Shown piece by piece: positions 33,725 through 42,279 of a stretch of 64,000 bases of DNA. Under the pieces are notes generated by a model that was not told where the DNA came from, did no database searches, and saw only the letters and a list, made by a program, of their open reading frames with translations. Source of the stretch: Labrys okinawensis (lineage in GTDB: Bacteria; Pseudomonadota; Alphaproteobacteria; Rhizobiales; Labraceae). Where the stretch lies: positions 248,001 through 312,000 of the forward strand of contig NZ_PUEJ01000007.1 of NCBI RefSeq assembly GCF_002982075.1, written 5' to 3'. The first letter of the stretch is position 1. The number at the start of each line of letters is the position of its first letter. The translations under genes and the position numbers were made by a program.

Positions 33725-34963
33725 CTACCTCGCGGCCAGCCAGGTTTCGATTCCCCTCGCCGCCGCCACCCCGGTGGCGAAGCAGGCCTGCAGCAGATAG
33801 CCGCCCGTCGGCGCTTCCCAGTCCAGCATCTCGCCGGCGACGAAGACGCTGGGCGCTTTGCGCAGCATGAACTGACTGTCGATTTCCTCGAGCGCGACGC
33901 CGCCGGCGGTGGAGATGGCGCGTTCGAGGCTACGCTGCGCCGTTACCCTCAGGGGAACATGCTTGATCAGTCTGGCGAGAGCGGCAGCCTCGCGCGGCAG
34001 GGCGTTGCCCGTGGCTTCGCGCAGCAGGCCGATGGCGACAGGCGCCAGCTTGGCGGCCTTGCGCAGATAGGTGGAAAGAGACTGGCTGGCCTGGGGACGG
34101 TCGAGCAGGCGAGCCAGCGCGGCCTCGTCGAGGTCGGGACGCAGGTCGATGGCGATCTCGGCATGGCCATGCATGGCGATCGAACTGCGGATGACAGGAG
34201 AGAGGGCATAGACCACGCCGCCTTCCAGCCCCCGCTCCGTGACGACGGCCTCGCCGCGGCGGGTGGCGCCGGCAAGGGTGACGGCGATGCGCTTAAGCGG
34301 TTCGCCAGCCGATTTCTCCGCATAGGCTCGGCTCCAGCCGATCTCGACACCGCTATTGGCCGGCGCGAGATCGGTGATCGCGACGCCGCGGCCGCGCAGC
34401 AGCGGTACCCAGCCGCCGTCCGCTCCCAGGCGCGGCCAGGAGGCGCCCCCAAGCGCAAGCAGGGTCGCGGCGGCCTTGCGGTGCACGAGGCCGCCGTCCG
34501 GGCCTTGGAAGGCGAGACGGCCTTCGCCGTCCCACCCCGTCCAGCAATGACGGATGTGCAGGGTCACGCCGAGGCCGGCGAGACGCGCCAGCCAGGCGCG
34601 CAGCAAAGGCGAAGCCTTGAAGCTCTCGGGAAAGATGCGGCCGCTCGAACCGACGAAGGTCTTCTCGCCGAGCCCCTCGGCCCAGGCGACGAGATCGCCG
34701 GGCGTGAAGGCGCGCAGGGCGGATTCGAGAAAGGCCTCGGCCGGCCCGTAGCGCGTGAGGAAGCGCTCGAACGCCTCGCCATGGCTGAGGTTGAGCCCCC
34801 CGCGCCCGGCCATCAGGAATTTGCGGGCGGGCGAGGGCATGCGTTCATAGATCGAGACGGCGTGTCCGGCTGCGGCCAGTCTTTCGGCGGCGATCAGACC
34901 CGCCGGTCCCGCGCCGATGATGACGATGTCGCTCAAGTCCGTCACGTCCGTCTTTATTTCCAT
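33725..34963 (-). CDS. NAD(P)/FAD-dependent flavoprotein, TIGR03862/HI0933-like family
   Basis: The 412-residue protein begins with the FAD-binding Rossmann motif IVIIGAGPAGLIAAERLAAAG, then FLMAGRGGLNLSHGE, typical of the HI0933/TIGR03862 flavoproteins. The C-terminus has the FAD-contacting VFVAGEMLDWEAPTGGYLLQACFATG. Function is not established; relatives are annotated as BaiN-like oxidoreductases. It is divergent from a LysR gene with only 8 to 23 bases between starts, so their promoters must overlap the coding regions. Confidence 0.9.
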   Translation of the reverse strand: MEIKTDVTDLSDIVIIGAGPAGLIAAERLAAAGHAVSIYERMPSPARKFLMAGRGGLNLSHGEAFERFLTRYGPAEAFLESALRAFTPGDLVAWAEGLGEKTFVGSSGRIFPESFKASPLLRAWLARLAGLGVTLHIRHCWTGWDGEGRLAFQGPDGGLVHRKAAATLLALGGASWPRLGADGGWVPLLRGRGVAITDLAPANSGVEIGWSRAYAEKSAGEPLKRIAVTLAGATRRGEAVVTERGLEGGVVYALSPVIRSSIAMHGHAEIAIDLRPDLDEAALARLLDRPQASQSLSTYLRKAAKLAPVAIGLLREATGNALPREAAALARLIKHVPLRVTAQRSLERAISTAGGVALEEIDSQFMLRKAPSVFVAGEMLDWEAPTGGYLLQACFATGVAAARGIETWLAAR

Positions 34964-34986
34964 CTTGCATTATGCTCACTGCCCTC

Positions 34987-35898
34987 ATGGCATTCTCCTT
35001 CCGGCAAATCCAATATTTCGTGGCGGTGGCCGAGAACGGGGCGGTGTCGCGCGCCTCGCACGAACTCTCGATCTCGCAATCGACGGTGACGGAGGCCATT
35101 CGCGAACTGGAGGGCGATCTCGGCTTTCCCCTGTTCGACCGGCGCGCCCATGGCGTCGAGCTCACGCTGAAGGGCCACCAGTTCCTGCGCCATGCCCGCA
35201 AGATCCTTTCGGAAATTGCCGATGCCCGCCGCGCCCTGCGCTCTGACACGGCGCCGATCGAGGGGCGGCTTGCCGTCGGGGTGACGCCTCTGGTCGCCGC
35301 CTATGTGCTGCCCGATCTGCTGGCCCGCTTCCGCCGCGCCTTTCCGCATGTGGCCGTCGACATCATCGAGGACAGCCGCGATTACCTCGATCATCTGCTG
35401 GTGGGGGGCGAGCTCGATGTCGCCGTGATGGTGGCAGGCGCCGAGAAGAGTTCGGCGGCGCTGCATGTCGAGACGATGGAGGCCTCGCCCTATCGCCTCT
35501 GGCTGCCGATCGGCCATCGCCTGGCCGAGGCCGAGAGCATCGGCATCGTGGATCTCGCGGAGGAACCTTTCGTGCTCCTGATGCTCGACGAGATCGCCGA
35601 GGCCGCCGAATATGCTTGGCGGCGGGCCGGCGTGCGGCCGCCGGTGGCCATCCGCACCCGTTCGGTGGAAGCGGCCCGCAGCCTGGTGGCGACCGGGGCT
35701 GGCGTCGCCATCCTGCCCGACCTCACCTATCGCCCCTGGTCGCTCGAAGGCGACAAGATCGAGGCGCGCGACCTCGCCGAGGCGCTTGCGCCGGTGGAAG
35801 TGGTGATCGGCTGGCGGCGCGGCTCGCCGCTCGACGCCATTGCCGCACAATTCGTCGCCGTGGCGCGGACTTACCGGACCGGTAGAGGGCGCAGCTAG
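34987..35898 (+). CDS. LysR-type regulator
   Basis: This LysR protein of about 303 residues has FRQIQYFVAVAENGAVSRAS and ISQSTVTEAIRELEGDLGFPLF at its N-terminus and a co-inducer domain with GRLAVGVTPLVAAYVLPDLL. The ATG at 34987 fits family alignment better than 34972. It precedes the polyamine-type ABC transporter operon on the same strand and is divergent from the flavoprotein gene; either could be its target. Effector unknown. Confidence 0.87.
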   Translation: MAFSFRQIQYFVAVAENGAVSRASHELSISQSTVTEAIRELEGDLGFPLFDRRAHGVELTLKGHQFLRHARKILSEIADARRALRSDTAPIEGRLAVGVTPLVAAYVLPDLLARFRRAFPHVAVDIIEDSRDYLDHLLVGGELDVAVMVAGAEKSSAALHVETMEASPYRLWLPIGHRLAEAESIGIVDLAEEPFVLLMLDEIAEAAEYAWRRAGVRPPVAIRTRSVEAARSLVATGAGVAILPDLTYRPWSLEGDKIEARDLAEALAPVEVVIGWRRGSPLDAIAAQFVAVARTYRTGRGRS

Positions 35899-35972
35899 AG
35901 CACTTTGCGATTGGGCGGAAACGCCGAAACTTGCATTGCTCTATCGTTCCAATGCAGCGAAGCGATCGCTCG

Positions 35973-36003
35973 TCGATGATATCGGAAAAACCGATATCAT
36001 CGA
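35973..36003. repeat. 13-bp perfect hairpin upstream of the ABC transporter operon
   Basis: Arms 35973-35985 and 35991-36003 are complementary over 13 bases around an AAAAA loop. It follows a fragment of the dispersed GCGATT-type repeat at 35899-35947 and lies about 100 bases before the transporter gene start. It may terminate the LysR transcript or be part of the operon leader. Confidence 0.5.
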
Positions 36004-36104
36004 TCTCCCGAATGGTGTGGCGCCTGTGGCTTTTCCAAGGCATGCTCGCCGCAATCAAGAATTCGCCCTGTATTCGGACGGACGGCAACCAGAGGAAAAG
36101 CATC

Positions 36105-37247
36105 ATGTCCAGGCTTAGATGGGTTGTGGCGTTGGCGGGTATTACGGCAGTGGCCGTGCCGGCGCTCGCCAAGGAGATCGGCAAGGGGGAGGGCCAGCTC
36201 AACATCGTGGCTTGGCCCGGCTATATCGAGCGGGGCGACACCGACAAGAGCTATGACTGGGTCACCGATTTCGAGAAGAAGACAAGCTGCAAGGTCAATG
36301 TGAAGACCGCCAGCACGTCCGACGAAATGGTCGCGCTGATGAATGAGGGAGGCTATGATCTCGTCACCGCTTCCGGCGACTCCTCCCTGCGCCTGATCGC
36401 CGGCAAGCGCGTGCAGGAGATCGATACCTCGCTCATCCCGAGCTGGAAGACCGTCGACGAGCGCCTCCAGAACGCGCCCTGGCACACGGTCGACGGCAAG
36501 CATTACGGCGTGCCCTATCAGTGGGGCCCCAATGTGCTGATGTACAACAGCGACGTGTTCAAGGAAGCGCCCAAGAGCTGGAGCGTGGTGTTCGAGCCGC
36601 AGAACCTGCCGGACGGCAAGCCCAACAAGGGCCGCATCCAGGCCTATGACGGCGCCATCTACCTTGCCGACGCAGCACTCTATTTGATGAGCAAAAAGCC
36701 CGAGCTCGGCATCAAGGATCCCTATGAGCTCAACGAGGATCAGTACAAGGCAGTGCTCGAGCTGGTGCGCCAGCAGCACGCCCTGATCCAGCGTTATTGG
36801 CACGACGCCAACATCCAGGTCGACGACTTCAAGAATGAAGGCGTGGTCGCTTCCGGGTCCTGGCCCTTCCAGGTCAATCTGATGAAGGCCGACAAGAAGC
36901 CGATCGCCTCCACGGTACCGGAGGAAGGGGCGACGGGCTGGGCCGATACCACCATGCTGGCCGCCGATGCCGCCAACCCCAATTGCGCCTATATGTGGCT
37001 CGAACATTCGATCCAGCCCAAGGTTCAGGGCGATGTCGCCGCCTGGTTCGGCTCGCTTCCCTCGGTTCCGGCTGCCTGCAAGGGCAATGCGCTGCTGACT
37101 GATACGGGCTGCGCCACCAACGGGTTCGACAATTTCCCCAAGATCAAGTTCTGGCGCACGCCGGTGGCCAAATGCACCACGCAGAGCGCCTGCGTGCCCT
37201 ATTATCGCTGGGTCACCGACTATATCGCCGTGATCGGCGGGCGCTGA
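36105..37247 (+). CDS. ABC transporter periplasmic substrate-binding protein, polyamine type (YdcS/PotD-like)
   Basis: The 380-residue protein has a signal peptide (MSRLRWVVALAGITAVAVPALA), then the spermidine/putrescine-binding fold: LNIVAWPGYIERG, SGDSSLRLIAGKRVQEID and YGVPYQWGPNVLMYN. The start at 36105 has AGAGGAAAAG upstream. Order and family match E. coli ydcS in ydcSTUV-patD. A polyamine or related amine is the likely ligand. A 305-base hairpin-rich gap separates it from the ATPase gene, consistent with a more abundant binding protein. Confidence 0.87.
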   Translation: MSRLRWVVALAGITAVAVPALAKEIGKGEGQLNIVAWPGYIERGDTDKSYDWVTDFEKKTSCKVNVKTASTSDEMVALMNEGGYDLVTASGDSSLRLIAGKRVQEIDTSLIPSWKTVDERLQNAPWHTVDGKHYGVPYQWGPNVLMYNSDVFKEAPKSWSVVFEPQNLPDGKPNKGRIQAYDGAIYLADAALYLMSKKPELGIKDPYELNEDQYKAVLELVRQQHALIQRYWHDANIQVDDFKNEGVVASGSWPFQVNLMKADKKPIASTVPEEGATGWADTTMLAADAANPNCAYMWLEHSIQPKVQGDVAAWFGSLPSVPAACKGNALLTDTGCATNGFDNFPKIKFWRTPVAKCTTQSACVPYYRWVTDYIAVIGGR

Positions 37248-37255
37248 TGCCGTAT

Positions 37256-37426
37256 GGGGCGGGCCACATGTCCGCCCCTGATCGGTCACCAAATGCGGCC
37301 GTGCTGGCCTGTGCGTCCGAGGCTGCCTGGCCTGCCGCGGCCTGGGAATGGTGTGCCGATCTCCAGATCGGCATCTCATCCTTGGCGGGCACTTCGTTTC
37401 CAAGGCGGTCGATCGGGAGATCGACC
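37256..37426. repeat. Three hairpins in the gap after the binding-protein gene
   Basis: The 305-base gap 37248-37552 contains hairpins at 37256-37278 (7-bp stem), 37355-37372 (8-bp stem, 2-nt loop) and 37407-37426 (8-bp stem, 4-nt loop). Such intercistronic stems often stabilise the upstream mRNA or reduce read-through after binding-protein genes. I see no gene in the gap. Confidence 0.5.
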
Positions 37427-37552
37427 CTCCTCGTGCCGCGCCGAAGGCTGAGGGGTTGACGTTCATGGACGTCGGCTCGCGCCGGTGCGGGGTCATGGAA
37501 TTTTCGTCCCGACAGAGGCGGCTGAGCCAGCCCACGTCCTCGAGGTATCCTC

Positions 37553-38584
37553 ATGGCTGTAACCAGCACCACTCCTGCCGTCTCCTTCCGCGGCGTCCAG
37601 CGCCATTTCGGCAGCGTGAAGGCGGTCGATGGCGTCGATCTCGACATCGCGCCGGGTGAATTCTTCGCCATGCTAGGGCCGTCCGGCTCGGGCAAGACCA
37701 CCTGCCTGCGCCTGATTGCCGGTTTCGAGCAGCCCACCGGCGGTCATATCGAGATCTTCGGGGAGACGGTGGAGGGCATGCCGGCCTATCGGCGCCCGGT
37801 CAACACCGTCTTCCAGGACTATGCCCTCTTCCCGCATTTCAACATCCTCGACAATGTCTGCTACGGCCTGATGATCCGCGGCGTCGCCAGGCAGGAGCGC
37901 TATCGCCAGGGACGCGAGGCGCTTGCCATGGTCAAGCTCGCGGGCAAGGAAGACCGTCGGCCCGGCCAGCTCTCGGGCGGCCAGCGCCAGCGCGTGGCGC
38001 TGGCCCGCGCCCTGGTGGTCCGGCCCAAGGTGCTCCTGCTCGACGAGCCGCTCGGCGCCCTCGACCTCAAGCTGCGCGAGGAGATGCAGGGCGAGCTCAA
38101 ATTGCTGCAGCGCTCCCTCGGCCTCAGTTTCGTGTTCGTCACACACGACCAGGGCGAAGCCCTATCCATGGCCGATCGCGTCGCCGTGTTCAACGAAGGG
38201 CGCATTGCCCAGGTCGGCAGTCCGCAGGACATCTATGAGCGGCCGCGCACCCGTTTCGTTGCCGATTTCGTCGGGTCTTCCAACGTGATCGAACCGGACC
38301 GGACGCGGGCCTGGATCGGCGTGAGCAGCGCGGCCAGCCTGCGGCCGGAAAAGATCACCCTGCTGCCGCAGGGGGTGGGCGCTGCCGGCGACGCCGTGGT
38401 GGTCCCCGGCACCGTGACCCAGGTGCTCTATCACGGTGCCATCAACCGCCTGGAACTGCGCACCGATGACGGCGCCCGCCTCAGCGCCGCCATTCCGGCC
38501 GCCATCGGCACGCCGCCCGAACAGGGCGCGGCCATCCGCGTCAGCTTTCCCCGCCGGGCGCTGCACCTGATGGAGGACGCGTGA
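37553..38584 (+). CDS. ABC transporter ATP-binding protein, polyamine type (PotA/YdcT-like)
   Basis: The 343-residue ATPase has Walker A GPSGSGKTT, signature LSGGQRQRVALARAL, Walker B VLLLDEPLGALD and the switch His in FVFVTHDQGEAL. A C-terminal TOBE domain (SAASLRPEKITLLP onward) is typical of polyamine, iron and molybdate importers. It powers the two permeases encoded downstream. Its stop overlaps the first permease start by one base. Confidence 0.93.
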   Translation: MAVTSTTPAVSFRGVQRHFGSVKAVDGVDLDIAPGEFFAMLGPSGSGKTTCLRLIAGFEQPTGGHIEIFGETVEGMPAYRRPVNTVFQDYALFPHFNILDNVCYGLMIRGVARQERYRQGREALAMVKLAGKEDRRPGQLSGGQRQRVALARALVVRPKVLLLDEPLGALDLKLREEMQGELKLLQRSLGLSFVFVTHDQGEALSMADRVAVFNEGRIAQVGSPQDIYERPRTRFVADFVGSSNVIEPDRTRAWIGVSSAASLRPEKITLLPQGVGAAGDAVVVPGTVTQVLYHGAINRLELRTDDGARLSAAIPAAIGTPPEQGAAIRVSFPRRALHLMEDA

Positions 38585-39525
38585 TGAGCCTCGCTATCCT
38601 TCAGGCCCCGCGGGACGGTCTTCTGCGGCGCATCTCGGACGTGCTGGTCGCCCGGCGCGGGCTCTATCTCCTGCTCCTGCTGGTGCCGCCGCTGCTCTGG
38701 CTCGGCATCGTCTATCTCGGTTCGCTCTTTGCCCTGCTGGCGCAGAGCTTCTTTTCGATCGACGAGTTCTCCGGCACCATCGTGCGCGAGCCCTCGCTCA
38801 AGACCTATGGCGAATTGCTGTCGCCCTCCAATCTCGACATCATCGTCCGCACGGTGAGCCTTTCGGCGGTGGTTACGCTGCTGTCCGCCATCATCGCCTT
38901 CCCGATCGCCTATTATGCCGCCCGCTATGCCCGCGGGCGCATCAAGGCGCTGTTCTATATTGCGGTGATGATGCCGCTGTGGTCGAGCTATCTGGTCAAG
39001 GTCTATGCCTGGAAGCTGCTGCTGGCCAAGGAAGGCGTGATCGGCTGGATCATGGCCAAACTGGGCCTCGCCTGGCTGCTGGAGGCCTGGCTGGCCCTGC
39101 CCATCCTCGGCGGCCCTTCGCTGTCGGTGAGCTATACCGGCATGGTGCTGGTGTTCCTCTATCTGTGGACGCCCTTCATGATCCTGCCGGTGCAGGCGGC
39201 GCTGGAACGCGTGCCCGGCTCGCTGATCGAGGCCTCCGGCGATCTCGGCGCCAGCCCTGGGCAGACCTTTCGCAAGGTCATTCTGCCCCTGGCCTTTCCC
39301 GGCTTGGTGGCCGGGGCGATCTTCACCTTCTCGCTCACCCTCGGCGACTATATCGTGCCGCAGATCGTCGGACCGTCCTCGCTGATCCTCGGCCAGGTCG
39401 TCTACACCCAGCAGGGCACCGCCGGAAATATCCCGCTGGCGGCCGCCTTCTCGGTGGTCCCGGTGCTGATCATGGGCATCTTCCTCACCGTCGCCAAACG
39501 ATTGGGAGCCTTCGATGCGCTGTGA
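38584..39525 (+). CDS. ABC transporter permease, first (PotB/YdcU-like)
   Basis: This 313-residue inner-membrane protein has six predicted helices and the permease EAA loop EASGDLGASPGQTFRKVILPL. LLLLLVPPLLWLGIVYLGSLF forms the first helix. The ATG at 38584 follows directly on the ATPase gene; a GTG three bases earlier is also possible. It pairs with the second permease to form the channel for a polyamine-like solute. Confidence 0.9.
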   Translation: MSLAILQAPRDGLLRRISDVLVARRGLYLLLLLVPPLLWLGIVYLGSLFALLAQSFFSIDEFSGTIVREPSLKTYGELLSPSNLDIIVRTVSLSAVVTLLSAIIAFPIAYYAARYARGRIKALFYIAVMMPLWSSYLVKVYAWKLLLAKEGVIGWIMAKLGLAWLLEAWLALPILGGPSLSVSYTGMVLVFLYLWTPFMILPVQAALERVPGSLIEASGDLGASPGQTFRKVILPLAFPGLVAGAIFTFSLTLGDYIVPQIVGPSSLILGQVVYTQQGTAGNIPLAAAFSVVPVLIMGIFLTVAKRLGAFDAL

Positions 39526-39533
39526 TCCGACAG

Positions 39534-39613
39534 GGAGTGTCGACCTCCAGATCGACTTCGCACCGACTGGAACCGCCGTTTCTCCGGTATGTCGACCTGG
39601 AGGTCGACACTCC
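39534..39613. repeat. 17-bp inverted repeat between the two permease genes
   Basis: GGAGTGTCGACCTCCAG (39534-39550) and its exact complement (39597-39613) enclose 46 bases. The sequence GGAGTGTCGACCTCC recurs at 60960-60974, and a variant at 55687-55711, so this is a dispersed palindromic element inserted inside an operon. It may tune the ratio of the two permeases. Confidence 0.65.
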
Positions 39614-39636
39614 AATGGCGCGCCGGCGAGGGCACC

Positions 39637-40443
39637 ATGACCGAGAACCGCTCGCCGCTGACCCTGCGCATCGCGGCCGCCGCAGGCCTGCTCTTCCTGC
39701 ACCTGCCGCTTCTGTTCATCATCCTCTATGCCTTCACCACCGAGGAGCGCAGCTTCGAGTTCCCGCCCCCGGGCTACACGCTCAAATGGTTCGGCGTCGC
39801 CTGGAACCGGCCCGATGTCTGGGCGGCCCTGGCGCTTTCGGTCAAGGTCGCGCTGGTCTCGACCTTCCTCGCCATCATTCTCGGCACGCTGGCGGCGGCG
39901 GCCTTGTCGCGCACCCGTTTCTTCGGCCGGGAAGCCATCTCGCTGCTGCTGATCCTGCCGATCGCCCTGCCGGGCATCATCACCGGCATCGCGCTGCGGG
40001 CGGCGTTCAACCTGGCCGACATTCCCTTCTCCTATTGGACGATCGTGCTCGGCCACGCCACCTTCTGCATCGTGGTCGTCTATAATAATGCCGTGGCGCG
40101 TTTCCGCCGCCTGTCGCCTTCGCTGATGGAGGCCTCGATGGATCTTGGAGCCGACGGCTTCCAGACCTTCCGCCATGTCGTGCTGCCCTCGATCGGCACG
40201 GCGCTGCTGGCGGGCGGCATGCTGGCCTTCGCCCTGTCCTTCGACGAGGTGATCGTCACCACCTTCACCGCCGGCCAGCAGCAGACCCTGCCGATCTGGA
40301 TGCTGTCGGAGCTGATCCGGCCGCGCCAGCGCCCCGTCACCAATGTGGTGGCGGTGATCGTCATCCTCGTCACCGCCCTGCCGATCCTGGCAGCCTATTA
40401 CCTCACCCGTGAAGGTGAGAACGTCGCCGGCGCCGGCAAATAA
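39637..40443 (+). CDS. ABC transporter permease, second (PotC/YdcV-like)
   Basis: The 268-residue permease has [21 protein letters not shown] as first helix and the EAA loop [21 protein letters not shown]. It has the typical C-terminal polyamine-permease end. The start at 39637 follows a repeat element; a longer frame from 39589 begins inside that element and is rejected. It completes the ydcSTUV-type set. Confidence 0.9.
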   Translation: MTENRSPLTLRIAAAAGLLFLHLPLLFIILYAFTTEERSFEFPPPGYTLKWFGVAWNRPDVWAALALSVKVALVSTFLAIILGTLAAAALSRTRFFGREAISLLLILPIALPGIITGIALRAAFNLADIPFSYWTIVLGHATFCIVVVYNNAVARFRRLSPSLMEASMDLGADGFQTFRHVVLPSIGTALLAGGMLAFALSFDEVIVTTFTAGQQQTLPIWMLSELIRPRQRPVTNVVAVIVILVTALPILAAYYLTREGENVAGAGK

Positions 40444-40556
40444 CCAAGCCTCTTGAGCAAGGTGCGATCTCTTAATCGCACCTTGCTCAAACTCTTTGTT
40501 TTGACACGTTTTCTTAAGCGGAAAGTCCGTCGACTTTTCTGGAAAACGCTTCTGGA
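40444..40556. repeat. Dispersed intergenic repeat, reverse copy, with 16-bp hairpin
   Basis: The hairpin arms 40453-40468 and 40475-40490 are perfectly complementary over 16 bases with a 6-nt loop. The distal part, 40534-40549, is the exact reverse complement of the 16-mer at 527-542. The element separates the transporter genes from the aldehyde dehydrogenase gene and could partly terminate transcription there. Confidence 0.6.
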
Positions 40557-40574
40557 ATGCCCAAGGAGATTGCC

Positions 40575-42005
40575 ATGCTCGATACCAAAATGCTGATCGG
40601 GTCGAAATTCGTGCCCGGCACCGAAGCGCCGGAAAAGGTGCTCAATCCCAAGACCGAGGAGACGCTGATCGACCTTCCCGAGGCTTCCGTCGAGCAGGTC
40701 GACGAGGCCGTGGAGGCAGCCGCCGCAGCTTTCGCCGGCTGGTCCCGCACCACGCCGGCCGAGCGCTCGGCCCTGCTGCTCAAGCTCGCCGACGCAATCG
40801 AGAAGGACGCCGAGGCCTATGCCACGCTGGAGGCGCTCAATTGCGGCAAGCCGCGCATCCGCGTATTGCAGGACGAAATCCCCGGCATCGTCGACTGCTT
40901 CCGCTTCTTCGCCGGCGCCGTGCGCAACATGCATGGGCTGGTCGCCGGGGAATATCTGGCCGGCCACACGTCGATGATCCGGCGCGATCCCATCGGCGTG
41001 GTCGGCTCGATCGCGCCCTGGAACTATCCCCTGATGATGGCGGCCTGGAAGCTGGCGCCGGCATTGGCGGGCGGCAACACCATCGTGATCAAGCCGTCCG
41101 AACAGACGCCGCTGACGCTGCTCAAGCTTGCCACCACCATCGCCGAGATCTTTCCCAAGGGCGTGGTCAATGTGGTGGTGGGGCGTGGCGAGAGCGTCGG
41201 CAATGCGCTGATCCACCATCCCAAGGTCGCGATGGTGTCGCTGACCGGCGATATCGCCACCGGCAAGAAGGTGCTGCAGGCGGCCGCCAAGACGGTCAAG
41301 CGCACCCATCTCGAACTCGGTGGCAAGGCGCCTGTGATCGTGTTCGACGACGCCGATCTCGAGGCCGTGGTCGAGGGCGTCAAGCTGTTCGGCTATTACA
41401 ATGCCGGCCAGGACTGCACCGCCGCCTGCCGCATCTATGCCGGCAGCAAGATCTACGACAATCTGGTGTCCGAGCTCGCCGGTGCCGTGAAGGGGCTGAA
41501 ATACAACCAGCCCAATGACGACGAGAACGACATCGGCCCGCTCATCTCGGCGCGCCAGCGCTCTCGCGTCGCCTCCTTCGTCGAACGCGCCACCGAGCAC
41601 AAGCATATCGAGATCGCAACCGGTGGCCATCAGGCGGCGGGCAAGGGCTTCTTCTACGAGCCTACCGTGGTCGCCGGCGCCCTGCAGAGCGACGAGATCG
41701 TGCGGCGCGAGGTGTTCGGACCGGTGGTCTCGGTGACGCGTTTCGGCGATGTCGAGGAAGCGCTGGCCTGGGCCAATGATTCCGACTACGGTCTGGCGTC
41801 CTCGGTATGGACGCGCGATATTTCCAGGGGCATGCAGATGGCCTCGCGCCTGCAATATGGCTGCACCTGGGTGAACTGCCATTTCATGCTGGTGAGCGAG
41901 ATGCCGCATGGCGGCGTCAAGTCCTCGGGCTACGGAAAGGACCTCTCGATGTATGCCCTGGAAGACTACACAGTGGCGCGCCATGTCATGGTGAAGATGG
42001 GCTGA
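40575..42005 (+). CDS. Gamma-aminobutyraldehyde dehydrogenase (PatD-like)
   Basis: This 476-residue aldehyde dehydrogenase has the NAD-binding [20 protein letters not shown], the catalytic Glu in [18 protein letters not shown] and the catalytic Cys in [13 protein letters not shown]. The C-terminal stretch [20 protein letters not shown] is characteristic of gamma-aminobutyraldehyde dehydrogenases. AAGGAG seven bases before 40575 fixes the start. Position after an amine transporter matches patD following ydcSTUV in E. coli, so it probably oxidises 4-aminobutanal from putrescine to GABA. Confidence 0.88.
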   Translation: MLDTKMLIGSKFVPGTEAPEKVLNPKTEETLIDLPEASVEQVDEAVEAAAAAFAGWSRTTPAERSALLLKLADAIEKDAEAYATLEALNCGKPRIRVLQDEIPGIVDCFRFFAGAVRNMHGLVAGEYLAGHTSMIRRDPIGVVGSIAPWNYPLMMAAWKLAPALAGGNTIVIKPSEQTPLTLLKLATTIAEIFPKGVVNVVVGRGESVGNALIHHPKVAMVSLTGDIATGKKVLQAAAKTVKRTHLELGGKAPVIVFDDADLEAVVEGVKLFGYYNAGQDCTAACRIYAGSKIYDNLVSELAGAVKGLKYNQPNDDENDIGPLISARQRSRVASFVERATEHKHIEIATGGHQAAGKGFFYEPTVVAGALQSDEIVRREVFGPVVSVTRFGDVEEALAWANDSDYGLASSVWTRDISRGMQMASRLQYGCTWVNCHFMLVSEMPHGGVKSSGYGKDLSMYALEDYTVARHVMVKMG

Positions 42006-42073
42006 CAACCCTTTCCTGCGCTCGAGAGCGCTTCGCCCATAGGCCCTCGCTGACGGCCTGAGACACCCGGCTA

Positions 42074-42094
42074 CCCTCCCCTCGATGGGGAGGG
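42074..42094. terminator. Candidate terminator hairpin after the aldehyde dehydrogenase gene
   Basis: CCCTCCCC (42074-42081) and GGGGAGGG (42087-42094) form an 8-bp GC stem with a 5-nt loop, 69 bases past the stop codon. There is no U-tract, so termination strength is uncertain. The rest of the 42006-42279 gap holds no convincing gene. Confidence 0.4.
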
Positions 42095-42279
42095 TCATGA
42101 GCAATGACGGCCGATATGAAGGCGGCGGCGGGCAACGAGCGACGCTGGGAGCGCCTGTCGGACCTGACCACCGATTTTACGTCGTTCCGCCGAATTAATG
42201 TGTGTCTTTTTCCAGCCAGCTTGCCCGGCGCGACAATTCCGTCATGATGTCGTCAACCATAAACGAGTTGGGAGGAATC

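Noticed and set aside
38431-40176. A 581-codon minus-strand open frame across the permease genes
   Set aside because: Shadow of the ABC permease genes, which have clear family motifs on the plus strand.
42103-42249. A possible 48-codon gene before the acyl-CoA ligase
   Set aside because: No homologue recognised and no convincing ribosome site; might be a gene remnant but unsupported.
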